A stretch of DNA of 64,000 nt, from NCBI GenBank assembly GCA_034520625.1, contig JAXHNI010000008.1, positions 558,001-622,000 of the forward strand, given 5' to 3'. This stretch comes from JAANXG01 sp034520625 (lineage in GTDB: Bacteria; Pseudomonadota; Gammaproteobacteria; Arenicellales; JAANXG01). Position numbers and translations under genes: made by a program. Positions 44,286 through 52,487 of this stretch are shown one piece after another; the first letter of the stretch is position 1; each line of letters opens with the position of its first letter. The notes under the pieces are model-generated. The model was not told the origin of the DNA. It saw only the letters and a list, made by a program, of their open reading frames with translations, and did not search any database.

Positions 44286-46919
44286 ATGACAAAATCACAA
44301 GGCAATTCAAGCTCCAACACGGTAATTCAAGAACCCTCAATTTCCGAACACACACCGATGATGGCCCAGTATCTTCGCCTGAAGTCGGAGTATCCGGACA
44401 TTCTCCTGTTTTACCGGATGGGGGATTTCTACGAGCTGTTCTACTCGGACGCCGAGCGGGCCGCGAAGCTGCTGGACATCACTCTCACCCAGCGGGGAAA
44501 GAGCGCGGGCGAGCCGATACCGATGGCGGGCATCCCCTACCACAGCGTGGACCAGTACCTGGTGAAGCTCATCCGGCAGGGCGAGTCGGTGGCGATCTGC
44601 GAGCAGATCGGCGACCCGGCGACGAGCAAGGGGCCGGTGGAGCGCAAGGTGGTGCGGGTGGTGACGCCGGGCACGCTGACCGACGAGACCCTGCTGGACG
44701 AGCGCCGGGACAACATCCTGGCGGCGGTGAGCCGCCACGGGGAACGCTGGGGCATCGCCGCCATGGAGCTGTCGGCGGCCGCCTTCTTCGCCCGGACCCT
44801 GGATTCCCCGGAGGGCCTGCACGCGGAGCTGGAGCGCCTGAAGCCGGCCGAGGTCCTGGTGGCCGAGGATCGCATGGACGAGTTTTCCCTTTCCGGCTAC
44901 GCTTGCCGGACGCTGCCGGACTGGCAGTTCGACGCCGACCGGGCCGGTCAGATTCTGACGGAACAATTCGGGCTGCACGATCTCACCAGTCTGGGCGCGG
45001 AGCGCGACGACGCGGCCATCGTCGCCGCGGGAGCCGTCCTGCAATACGCCCGCGATACCCAGCAGCACGCCCTGCCCCACATCACCCGGCTGCAGATCGA
45101 GCCGGACCACCGATTCGTGCAGATCGACTCGGCGAGCCGCCGCAATCTGGAGATCGAGTTCAATCTCCAGGGCGGCCGCGAGCACACCCTGGTCTCGCTG
45201 CTGGACCACTGCGCGAGCCCCATGGGCGGCCGGCTGCTGCGGCGCTGGCTGCACGGGCCGCTGCGCGACCGTGATGCCATCCAGGCCCGCGTCACCGCCG
45301 TGCAGCAGCTGATCGACGCGCCGCAGCGCCGGGACCTTCAGGACGAACTCCGCCACGTCGGCGATCTGGAGCGGATCCTGGCCAGAGTGGCCCTGCAGAG
45401 CGCGCGGCCGTCGGACCTGGTGCGGATGCGCGAAGGGCTCGGCGCGCTGCCGCGCATCCTGTCCCTGATCCAGGACCTGGATGCCGGGCTGCTCGGGGAG
45501 CTGGCGGCGGATCTCGGGCCCCATCCGGAGGTGCACGACCTGTTGCGCCGCGCCGTCGACGACGAGCCGGCGCAGATCATCCGCGACGGCGGCGTGATCC
45601 GGGACGGCTACGACGCCGAGCTCGACGAGCTGCGGGCGATGAACCGGGACACCGGCGAGTTCCTGGTGGACCTGGAAGCCCGGGAAAAGCAGCGAACCGG
45701 CATCGCCAACCTCAAGGTTCAGTACAACCGGGTGCACGGCTTCTATATCGAGGTTACCAAGGCGCAGTCCGGGGGCGTACCGGAGGATTACATCCGCCGC
45801 CAGACGCTCAAGAACGTCGAGCGCTATATCACCGCCGAGCTGAAAGGCTTCGAGGAAAAGATCCTCAGCGCCCGGGAGCGCGCCCTGGCCCGGGAACGCA
45901 CCTTGTACGCCAGTCTGCTGGAAGAGCTCGGTTCAGAGCTGTCGCCGCTGCAGGGCACGGCCCGGGCGCTCGCCGCGCTGGACGTCCTCGCCAACCTGGC
46001 CGAGCGGGCCGCCGCGCTGGACTGGTGTGCGCCGGTGCTATCCGACGAGCCCGGGATTTCCATCGAGGCGGGCCGCCATCCCGTGGTGGAGCACACCCAG
46101 TCCGGGCCGTTCATCGCCAACGACACGAACCTGAGCCCGGCGAACCCGATGCTGATCATCACCGGGCCCAACATGGGCGGCAAGAGCACTTACATGCGCC
46201 AGACCGCCCTGATCACCCTGCTCGCTTACAGCGGCAGCTTCGTGCCGGCGGCCGGCGCCACCATCGGCCCGGTGGACCGCATCTTCACCCGCATCGGCGC
46301 CTCGGACGACCTGGCGGGCGGACGCTCGACCTTCATGGTGGAAATGAGCGAAATGGCCCAGATCCTGAACAATGCCACCGAACAGAGCCTGGTCCTGGTG
46401 GACGAGATCGGCCGGGGCACCAGCACCTTCGACGGCCTGGCCCTGGCCTGGTCCTGCGCCGTCGACCTGGCGCGGCGGGTACGGGCGTTCACGCTGTTTT
46501 CCACCCACTACTTCGAGATCACGGTGCTGGCGGACCGGCTGGGCTCGGCGCGCAACGTTCATCTCGACGCCGCCGAGCACCGCCAGGAGATCGTATTCCT
46601 GTACAGCGTCAAGCCCGGACCGGCCAGTCAGAGCTACGGACTGCAGGTGGCGAAGCTGGCCGGAATTCCCCTGCGCGTGATCGAAGCGGCACGAACCAAG
46701 CTGATGGAGCTGGAGAACCACACCAGCCGGCGGGAGGACTCCCACAGCAACCAGCTTTCCCTGTTCGGCGGCGCACCCTCCGCCTCGCCGGCGCCCTCTC
46801 CCCTGGAGCGCGCGATCAGCGAGCTGGACCCGGACCAGCTCAGCCCCAAGCAGGCGCTGGAGCTGCTCTACGAGCTCAAGGCGATGGGAGAATCGGACGA
46901 ATCCAGCGACACCAGGTAG
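44286..46919 (+). CDS. mutS: DNA mismatch repair protein MutS with island-supplied N-terminus
   Basis: An 877-aa MutS. The mismatch-contact FxE is in GDFYELF (F48, E50). The connector, lever and clamp domains follow, then the ATPase with TGPNMGGKSTYMRQ (about residue 626), LVDEIGRGTSTFDG and STHYFEIT. The first 21 codons (TKSQGNSSSNTVIQEPSIS) come from the island; authentic MutS begins at EHTPMMAQ. The ATG lacks a clear Shine-Dalgarno, and the leader is AT-rich (possible -10 TATAAG at 44268). Mismatch repair may thus depend on island expression signals. The 3' end overlaps a convergent gene by 52 bp. Confidence 0.95.
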   Translation: MTKSQGNSSSNTVIQEPSISEHTPMMAQYLRLKSEYPDILLFYRMGDFYELFYSDAERAAKLLDITLTQRGKSAGEPIPMAGIPYHSVDQYLVKLIRQGESVAICEQIGDPATSKGPVERKVVRVVTPGTLTDETLLDERRDNILAAVSRHGERWGIAAMELSAAAFFARTLDSPEGLHAELERLKPAEVLVAEDRMDEFSLSGYACRTLPDWQFDADRAGQILTEQFGLHDLTSLGAERDDAAIVAAGAVLQYARDTQQHALPHITRLQIEPDHRFVQIDSASRRNLEIEFNLQGGREHTLVSLLDHCASPMGGRLLRRWLHGPLRDRDAIQARVTAVQQLIDAPQRRDLQDELRHVGDLERILARVALQSARPSDLVRMREGLGALPRILSLIQDLDAGLLGELAADLGPHPEVHDLLRRAVDDEPAQIIRDGGVIRDGYDAELDELRAMNRDTGEFLVDLEAREKQRTGIANLKVQYNRVHGFYIEVTKAQSGGVPEDYIRRQTLKNVERYITAELKGFEEKILSARERALARERTLYASLLEELGSELSPLQGTARALAALDVLANLAERAAALDWCAPVLSDEPGISIEAGRHPVVEHTQSGPFIANDTNLSPANPMLIITGPNMGGKSTYMRQTALITLLAYSGSFVPAAGATIGPVDRIFTRIGASDDLAGGRSTFMVEMSEMAQILNNATEQSLVLVDEIGRGTSTFDGLALAWSCAVDLARRVRAFTLFSTHYFEITVLADRLGSARNVHLDAAEHRQEIVFLYSVKPGPASQSYGLQVAKLAGIPLRVIEAARTKLMELENHTSRREDSHSNQLSLFGGAPSASPAPSPLERAISELDPDQLSPKQALELLYELKAMGESDESSDTR
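44349..44369 (+). repeat. attR: right core of the island within mutS
   Basis: The 17-bp core CACACACCGATGATGGC then C-CAG encodes HTPMMAQ of the intact MutS. It equals the left core at 14820-14836. Everything upstream to 44286 is island DNA; everything downstream is native mutS. Confidence 0.88.
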
Positions 46920-48583
46920 TGCTCGTAGTCGCCGGTGCGCTCCTTGCGCCGAAGCAGTCTCAGGCGTTCCGGCGCGCCATCATCGCGGCGGATCATTTCC
47001 AGCTCCGGCGGATAGGCTTCCGCGGCACGGGGCAGGACTATGGCGCTGGCCAGCTTCAGGGCCGGGTTTTCCGGCAGCCAGATTGCCGCCAGGGTGTCAC
47101 CGCGGGAACGCGCAGCCACCGCCACTGCCTGGGGCCCCAGGAATTGCAGCCCGAACCGCACTTCCCGGGCCATGACCCGCAGCCAACGCACGACGCCGAC
47201 CTGCCAATCGTCGGCGCCGGCGGCCCGGCATGCCGCGATGTCGCCGACCTTCAGCCGCGGATCCCGGTCCCGGAGCACCACCAGGCACAGGCCGCCGGCA
47301 CTCTCGTTCACGGCCCGTGCCGGCAGCGGGAGATATCGATCGGCGACGGCGAGGTCGGTCTGGATCGGATCCGGGTCGCCGTCGATGGGTACACCAAGCA
47401 TGGGCTCGCTCAGGTCGATGAACTGTTCGGCAGGCCGGTCGGACGCCGCTGCAAGCTCCTCCTTCCCGGACTTCGCCGGTATCGCCGATTCGAACGGACG
47501 ATCCCCATTGCAGGCGAAGTAAACGGCGTCGAAGCCGCAGTGGAGCTCAATCTCCTGGTGGGCGGGAAAACGGTTGGAGCCGCGGTTGATATCGACTTCT
47601 CCGAATACGCGGCCGGCGCGACGGAGCAGCTCGATGTCGGCCGGCAGTGCATCCACACCGGGCAGCCCCGGCACCACGTCCGGGGCGGCGGAGTCGTTCA
47701 GGTCCGTGAGCACCTGGTGCATGGCCCGGGCAACCCCGAGCGTCTTCAGGATCCGGGACGCGCCGTCTAGCGGCCGGGTTGACTTGCTCGCCGGGAACGG
47801 CGGCGCATCGATGTCGAGATTGAACCGGAAATGGCCCGGCTCCTCCGGCGGCGCGTCGGGGACGGAGATCCTGGCCGCGCGGTGCCATTGCGGCGCCAGC
47901 TCGTACAGCCGCCTGACCTCCCCCGGCAACAGGCCGTGCGGCGAGCTCGCGCCCAGCAGCAGGATCGGGACATAGGTCCCGAGGATCAGGGCCGGCTCCG
48001 TCCCGCCCGGCAGCGCCGCGACTTCCAGGTTGCAAAGATCCTCGTCCTCGGCGCACCGGTACAGCTCATGGACGTCTCCCCAGGTGCCGCCGGGCGGGCG
48101 CACGTAGAGCTCGTAAGCCGTCACTAGCACCTCGCCCAGGCAATACATCGCCCGCTGCAGGGCGAGCGCAAGCCCGGCATCCCGGCCATGACCGCGGCGG
48201 CCCGCGGCGAGGTCCATCGCCGCCACCTTGTATCCGTTCGCCATCGCGTCCAGCATGCTCAGCATTTCTTCCTGCCGGAGACGGTAGTGCGGATGCAGCG
48301 GCGCCCGGGACAGGGGCCTGAGGTCCGAGTGGTGCAGGGCGAGCAGCTCCCGGAATGGCGCCTGGTACAACTCCATGAGCTGCAGTCGGACCGCGGGATC
48401 CAGCACCACGCGATTCTGCGTGGACAAGGCCTTGTACAACTGGCCCAGCCCGGCGTCGCGATCCGTGCGGGGCAGGCGCTCCAGCCAAGGCTCCACTTTC
48501 CTGGGCCTGAACTCTGCTGCCAGGCGCGGGTCGGCTCGCACGGTGGGGGTCGAGACTTCCAGCATCGGACTACGCTGGTGCAC
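46868..48583 (-). CDS. Large protein with C-terminal PilZ-like domain
   Basis: A 571-aa cytosolic protein. Most of it (residues 1-400) is helical and unassigned. The region from about 425 (RAVNESAGGLCLVVL..LKVGDIAACR..WQVGVVRWLR..VRFGLQFLGP) has the NxSxxG and beta-barrel pattern of PilZ domains, so c-di-GMP binding is possible. The upstream RxxxR is not obvious. The start could be GTG 48583 or the ATG six codons later. It is convergent with mutS and overlaps it by 52 bp. A gene of this kind often lies between mutS and fdxA in related genomes, but I cannot confirm that here. Confidence 0.5.
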   Translation of the reverse strand: MHQRSPMLEVSTPTVRADPRLAAEFRPRKVEPWLERLPRTDRDAGLGQLYKALSTQNRVVLDPAVRLQLMELYQAPFRELLALHHSDLRPLSRAPLHPHYRLRQEEMLSMLDAMANGYKVAAMDLAAGRRGHGRDAGLALALQRAMYCLGEVLVTAYELYVRPPGGTWGDVHELYRCAEDEDLCNLEVAALPGGTEPALILGTYVPILLLGASSPHGLLPGEVRRLYELAPQWHRAARISVPDAPPEEPGHFRFNLDIDAPPFPASKSTRPLDGASRILKTLGVARAMHQVLTDLNDSAAPDVVPGLPGVDALPADIELLRRAGRVFGEVDINRGSNRFPAHQEIELHCGFDAVYFACNGDRPFESAIPAKSGKEELAAASDRPAEQFIDLSEPMLGVPIDGDPDPIQTDLAVADRYLPLPARAVNESAGGLCLVVLRDRDPRLKVGDIAACRAAGADDWQVGVVRWLRVMAREVRFGLQFLGPQAVAVAARSRGDTLAAIWLPENPALKLASAIVLPRAAEAYPPELEMIRRDDGAPERLRLLRRKERTGDYEHYLVSLDSSDSPIALSS

Positions 48584-48794
48584 CAGAGCCGGATTGCCCG
48601 GGGCGCGCGAGCGGGATCCCCGCTGCGCCGGATGCGGCCAACACCGCGTCGATCAGTGCTTGCTTTAACATTGCTAGTTGCATGGTTTTGTATTTGGGCG
48701 CCACTGCGCCGGACCCCGCGATTTACCTTCAGCGCCCGAGTACCTACAATAGCGCCCCGTCTTCAAGTTTAGCGTTTATCTGGAGAGCTGCAGC

Positions 48795-49118
48795 ATGACC
48801 TACGTGGTCACCGAATCCTGTATCAAGTGCAAATATACCGACTGCGTGGAAGTGTGTCCGGTGGATTGCTTCCACGAGGGGCCCAACTTCCTGGTAATCG
48901 ACCCCGAGGAATGCATCGACTGCAGTCTCTGCGAGCCCGAATGTCCCGTCAACGCGATCTACGCGGAGGAAGACCTGCCCGAGGAACAAAGCCATTTCCT
49001 GGCACTGAACGAGGAACTGTCCAGGGACTGGCCCGTCATTTCCGAGAAAAAGGACGCGCCGGAGGACGCGGCAGAGTGGGATGACGTCGAGGACAAGCTC
49101 AAGTACCTGGAGCGCTGA
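48795..49118 (+). CDS. fdxA: Ferredoxin FdxA (7Fe-8S type)
   Basis: A 107-aa ferredoxin. The first cluster region is CIKCKYTDCVEVCPVDCF, where the second Cys of the usual CxxC is displaced, giving a 3Fe-4S site. The second region is CIDCSLCEPECPV, a full 4Fe-4S site. The C-terminal acidic tail (AEWDDVEDKLKYLER) is standard for the Azotobacter FdI/FdxA family. GGAG lies 10 bp before the ATG. mutS-fdxA is a conserved gammaproteobacterial neighbourhood, which confirms that the chromosome resumes here. Confidence 0.93.
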   Translation: MTYVVTESCIKCKYTDCVEVCPVDCFHEGPNFLVIDPEECIDCSLCEPECPVNAIYAEEDLPEEQSHFLALNEELSRDWPVISEKKDAPEDAAEWDDVEDKLKYLER

Positions 49119-49128
49119 AGGCGCGCGA

Positions 49129-49156
49129 CCGGCACCGGGGAACCGGCCGGTGCCGG
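49129..49156 (+). terminator. GC-rich hairpin after fdxA
   Basis: CCGGCACCGG (49129-49138) pairs exactly with CCGGTGCCGG (49147-49156) ten bases after the fdxA stop. No T-run follows, so termination is plausible but not proven. Confidence 0.45.
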
Positions 49157-49400
49157 GCTGGCGGAGGGACGGACTCATTAAAAAGGGCGGCAATCCAGCC
49201 GCCCCGCGGTACAAGTTCCTTCAACCCTACGATGGTCATGTCCCAAATGGAGTCAAAACACGGTACCTTCTGTGCCCGGGGCATCCAATACCCAGGCTAC
49301 GATCCTTGTTGACATCCATGTGTCTCACAATATAGACAAGATGTTGTTTCCTTGCAACTGGGATTTCTTCGCAGCAGCCTTAGTACCCCTTGGCACGAGC

Positions 49401-49503
49401 GTCATTGCGAGGCGGCGCCAGCCGCCGCGGCAATCCATGTCCGTCGGGGCATGCCGCGGGGTCTGAACATGGATTGCTTCGTCGCTGCACTCCTCGCAAT
49501 GAC
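49401..49503. repeat. 103-bp nested inverted-repeat element
   Basis: The outer arms GTCATTGCGAGG (49401-49412) and CCTCGCAATGAC (49492-49503) are perfect, as are the inner arms GCAATCCATGT (49430-49440) and ACATGGATTGC (49467-49477). The 'GTCATTGCGAGG...GCAATCC' pattern is a widespread bacterial intergenic repeat. It lies in the 403-bp gap between fdxA and yajQ, which holds no other gene. Confidence 0.75.
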
Positions 49504-49521
49504 CGAATGGCAGGGAGCGGG

Positions 49522-50007
49522 TCAATCCCGGAAGTTGATGTACTGCAGGGGCCGCTCGATGTCCGATTCCTTGAGCATGGCGATCACCGCCTGAAGGTCA
49601 TCGCGTTTTTTCCCGGACACCCGGACCTGCTCACCCTGTATCGACGCCTGCACCTTCAGACGGGCCGCCTTGATCATCTTGACCATTTGCCGGGCCAGGT
49701 CCTGCTCGATGCCGCTGCGCACCGTGATCACCTGTCTGGCCTTGCCGCCGGACGTGGTCTCCGGCTCGGCGCTTTCCAGCGCACCGAGCGCGATGCCCCG
49801 CTTGGCGAACTTGTTGTGGAGGATATCCGAGGCCTGGCCGGCCTGGAACTCGTTGTCCGCGGTCACCGTCACCAAGGCTTCGGCGCGCTCGACGCGCGCG
49901 TCGCTGCCCTTGAAATCATAGCGGGTGCCGATTTCCCGGTTGGCCTGATCGATGGCGTTGTCCACCTCGTGCCAGTCCACCTCTGAAACGATGTCGAATG
50001 AAGGCAT
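49522..50007 (-). CDS. yajQ: YajQ family nucleotide-binding protein
   Basis: A 161-aa UPF0234/YajQ protein: MPSFDIVSEVDWHEVDNA at the start, RYDFKGSDA and KFAKRGI in the middle, ITVRSGIEQDLARQMVK and QVRVSGKKRDDLQAVI at the end. Family members bind nucleotides, and in Xanthomonas a homologue (XC_3703) binds c-di-GMP. I set the start at 50007, where the family begins and an AGGA lies just upstream; the frame is open further 5' without resemblance. Confidence 0.93.
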   Translation of the reverse strand: MPSFDIVSEVDWHEVDNAIDQANREIGTRYDFKGSDARVERAEALVTVTADNEFQAGQASDILHNKFAKRGIALGALESAEPETTSGGKARQVITVRSGIEQDLARQMVKMIKAARLKVQASIQGEQVRVSGKKRDDLQAVIAMLKESDIERPLQYINFRD

Positions 50008-50176
50008 GGTTCCTCTGATTGCGTAAAGATTCGGGCGGATCATACCCCAGGCAGGCGCCCCGGCGCCGGTGATGAAGCCGGAGAAACCGGGCTGCGGACC
50101 ACCGTTCCTCAACAAACCACCATTTTTAGGCTATATTGAGGGACACAATAACGAGCCGGACCCCGAAACCCGACTT

Positions 50177-50998
50177 ATGTACCGCGCCGTATCACATCTC
50201 GCCTGCGTCATGACGGCCGCCATGTGGCTGCTGTCCGGGACGGCCGCCGCGGCGGATATCTACGTCTACCAGGCAGCCGATGGCTCGCGCCTGATCACCG
50301 ACCATCCGCGGATGGAGGCCGGTTATCGGCTGATCAAAATCTATCCCGAAAACGACGTCTGGGAACAGACCGGCAAACGGCAGCGGCCGGCAGCGTTCAG
50401 GCCCGGGCCGTCCAGCTTCGACGGGCTCATTCGGAACACCGCCGGCCAATTGAACATCGACCCGATGCTGATCAAGTCAGTGATGCACGCCGAATCCGCA
50501 TTCGACCCGGACGCCGTGTCCCACAAGGGCGCCTCCGGCCTCATGCAGTTGATGCCGGCCACCGCCCGGCGCTACGGGGTATCGAGCATTTTCGATCCAC
50601 GCCAGAACGTGATGGGCGGCGCGCGCTATCTCAGGTTTCTCATGGACCGATTCGACGGTGACCTCGAGCTCGCCCTCGCCGGCTACAACGCCGGGGAGAA
50701 CGCAGTGGACCGGTCCGGCGGGATACCGCCCTATGCCGAGACCCGACACTATGTCAAAAAGGTGCTGCGCCTGTACCGCCAGTACCGGAGCAGAAGCTGC
50801 GGGCGAGCCGTCAATGGCAACGCGGCATTCGACGGCAGAATCATCAGCTGCTCGGCATCGCTGCGCGGGTCCAACAGCAACCCGACCATCGGCACCATGA
50901 ACGTGGACGTGTCGTCCGGCCGCGGACAGGACCCCGGCGATGACGCCGCCCTGCTAAGCGCCGATGACAGCCAGGGCGGCTGGCGCCACCTGGAGTAG
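50177..50998 (+). CDS. Lytic transglycosylase, SLT domain with N-terminal DUF4124-like region
   Basis: A 273-aa exported enzyme. The signal peptide ends at AAAA-DIYVYQ. A short DUF4124-like segment (IYVYQAADGSRLITDHP) follows. The transglycosylase domain (about residues 80-195) has catalytic Glu in HAESAFDPDAVS, then GASGLMQLMPATARRYGV, GARYLRFLMDRF and LAGYNAGENAV. Cleavage of peptidoglycan in the periplasm is expected. The 3' end overlaps convergent pgpA by 45 bp. The start MYRAVSH at 50177 is chosen for the signal peptide. Confidence 0.85.
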   Translation: MYRAVSHLACVMTAAMWLLSGTAAAADIYVYQAADGSRLITDHPRMEAGYRLIKIYPENDVWEQTGKRQRPAAFRPGPSSFDGLIRNTAGQLNIDPMLIKSVMHAESAFDPDAVSHKGASGLMQLMPATARRYGVSSIFDPRQNVMGGARYLRFLMDRFDGDLELALAGYNAGENAVDRSGGIPPYAETRHYVKKVLRLYRQYRSRSCGRAVNGNAAFDGRIISCSASLRGSNSNPTIGTMNVDVSSGRGQDPGDDAALLSADDSQGGWRHLE

Positions 50999-51472
50999 CG
51001 CCTGAAGCACGGCGGCCGCCATGAGCCCCGCCAGCAGGTCGTCCAGCATGATCCCCATCCCCCCTGCGACCTCCCGGTCAATCCGCCTTATGGGCCACGG
51101 CTTGACGATATCGAAAAACCGGAACAGCACGAATCCCGCCACCACCGTGAACCAGCCCGGGCCGGCGGCCACCCAGGTCACCAGCATCCCGACGACTTCA
51201 TCGATAACGATCGCGCCGTGGTCATGCACCCCCAGTGCCCGGGCGGTTCGCCCGCAGAGGTAGATACCCAGCACGAACAGCACCGTCACCGCGGCGACGT
51301 AGATGACCGGTCCGAACGGGTGGAGCATGAAAAACACCGGAATCGCCAGCAGCGACCCCCAGGTGCCCGGCGCCCGCGGCAGCAGGCCGGTTCCCAACCC
51401 AAGAGCCAGCAGATGGCCGGGGTCGGTGAGAGACAGTGCGTCCCTAACGGAAGTGCCGGTAGCCCTGCTCAC
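50954..51472 (-). CDS. pgpA: Phosphatidylglycerophosphatase A
   Basis: An inner-membrane enzyme that dephosphorylates PGP to phosphatidylglycerol. The conserved N-terminal block GLGTGLLPRAPGTWGSL and the HDHGAIVIDEVVGM and FRFFDIVKPWPI motifs are diagnostic. No ATG fits. GTG 51472 gives 172 aa, the E. coli length, and overlaps thiL by 29 bp. nusB-thiL-pgpA is the classic gene order, completed here by ribH upstream. Confidence 0.9.
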   Translation of the reverse strand: MSRATGTSVRDALSLTDPGHLLALGLGTGLLPRAPGTWGSLLAIPVFFMLHPFGPVIYVAAVTVLFVLGIYLCGRTARALGVHDHGAIVIDEVVGMLVTWVAAGPGWFTVVAGFVLFRFFDIVKPWPIRRIDREVAGGMGIMLDDLLAGLMAAAVLQALLQVAPAALAVIGA

Positions 51473-52397
51473 GAACGGAATAAGGTTTGCCGTTATACAG
51501 CCACTGGATCGCGTCCCCCGACACGCGGCCGATCCGGGTGATGCCCGGCGCGACTTTGGCGGCGGCCTGCTCCACACGCCGGGTGTCCGCCGGCGGGATT
51601 GTGAAGCACAGTTCGTAGTCGTCCCCGAAGCCGAGGGCCGGCTCCCAGCCCGCCTGGGACAGGCATCGCCGGTAGGCGTCCGAAACCGGAACACGTTCCA
51701 CCTCCACGACGGCCCCGACACCGCTGGCGGCACAGATATGACCAAGGTCGGCGGCCAGGCCGTCGGAAACGTCGATGGCGGCGCTGGCGTACGGCGCCAC
51801 GGCGCGGCCCAGCGCCACCCGTGGGGACGGGCGCTCCAGCCGCTCTACGAACCAGGCCCGGTCCGGCGCCGAGGCGACGATCATGCCGCCCGCGGCCTGA
51901 AGACCCAATGCAGCGTCGCCGAGGGTGCCGGAGACATAGATCACGTCGTTTTCGCGCGCCCCCCGGCGGGTCAGGCAGCCCCCTTCCCCCGCGATGCCGA
52001 TCACCTGGACCGCGATGCACAACGGCCCGCGCGTGGTATCCCCGCCCACCAGCTGCACGTCGTGCGCTTCCGCGAGGGCGAAAAAACCCGCACAGAATGA
52101 TTGCAGCCACGCCTCGTCAGCCCGTTCCAGGGTCAGTCCCAGGGTGGCCCAGGCCGGTTCGGCGCCCATAGCCGCCACATCACTCAGACTCGCCGCCAGT
52201 GCCTTGTGACCCACTGCGTCGGCCGCCGTGTCCTCGGGAAAATGCACACCGTTGACCAGCACGTCGGTGGTCACCACCAGCTCGCGCCCAGCGGGGGGTC
52301 GAATGGCGGCGGCGTCGTCACCGATGCCCAGGGGCACGTCATCGCGTTGAACACGCTGCTGCCTGAAGTGGCGGTCGATGACGGCGAATTCATCCAT
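51444..52397 (-). CDS. thiL: Thiamine-monophosphate kinase
   Basis: Phosphorylates TMP to thiamine diphosphate. The Mg/ATP motifs are GIGDDAAAI, TTDVLVNGVHF, LVGGDTTRG and the C-terminal IDVSDGLAADL; FGDDYELCFT follows. The start MDEFAVIDRHF at 52397 matches the family; an ATG eight codons upstream is also open. The length is 317 aa. It shares its 3' end with the pgpA start. A 50-bp palindromic repeat lies between it and nusB. Confidence 0.94.
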   Translation of the reverse strand: MDEFAVIDRHFRQQRVQRDDVPLGIGDDAAAIRPPAGRELVVTTDVLVNGVHFPEDTAADAVGHKALAASLSDVAAMGAEPAWATLGLTLERADEAWLQSFCAGFFALAEAHDVQLVGGDTTRGPLCIAVQVIGIAGEGGCLTRRGARENDVIYVSGTLGDAALGLQAAGGMIVASAPDRAWFVERLERPSPRVALGRAVAPYASAAIDVSDGLAADLGHICAASGVGAVVEVERVPVSDAYRRCLSQAGWEPALGFGDDYELCFTIPPADTRRVEQAAAKVAPGITRIGRVSGDAIQWLYNGKPYSVREQGYRHFR

Positions 52398-52420
52398 GGC
52401 CGGCGCTACACCATGCCGCA

Positions 52421-52470
52421 TGTGGGTCAGCCTTCAGGGCTGACATGTCAGGCATAAAGCCTGACCCACA
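52421..52470. repeat. 50-bp REP-like compound palindrome (copy 2)
   Basis: Same outer arms (TGTGGGTC/GACCCACA), same 50-bp length and same TGTC..GCATAA centre as 6059-6108. The stem bases differ but stay paired (GTCAGCC..GGCTGAC; GTCAGGC..GCCTGAC). It lies between nusB and thiL. Confidence 0.8.
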
Positions 52471-52487
52471 TGGGCTTCGTCTTGTCA

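Larger units (their letters stand above)
14820..44365. mobile_element. Genomic island (~29.5 kb) integrated in the 5' end of mutS; satellite-like core with defence cargo
   Basis: The boundaries are the duplicated core CACACACCGATGATGGC (14820-14836 and 44349-44365). A tyrosine integrase lies 248 bp inside the right end. Both ends carry paired ACCTACACTA repeats at a 12-bp period. Right part: a terminase-small-like gene, an AAA ATPase, a CHC2 primase, AlpA and the integrase. Left and centre: HNH, type I restriction, CBASS, DUF262/DUF1524, EVE and PD-(D/E)XK nucleases, plus remnants of IS91-like, resolvase and DUF72 genes. No tRNA is involved. No large terminase subunit, capsid or conjugation gene was seen, so mobilisation would need a helper. 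Confidence 0.85.

Noticed and set aside
44337..45737. Long minus-strand frame opposite mutS
   Set aside because: Antisense shadow of a conserved gene in GC-rich DNA; the product shows no domain and no start signal.
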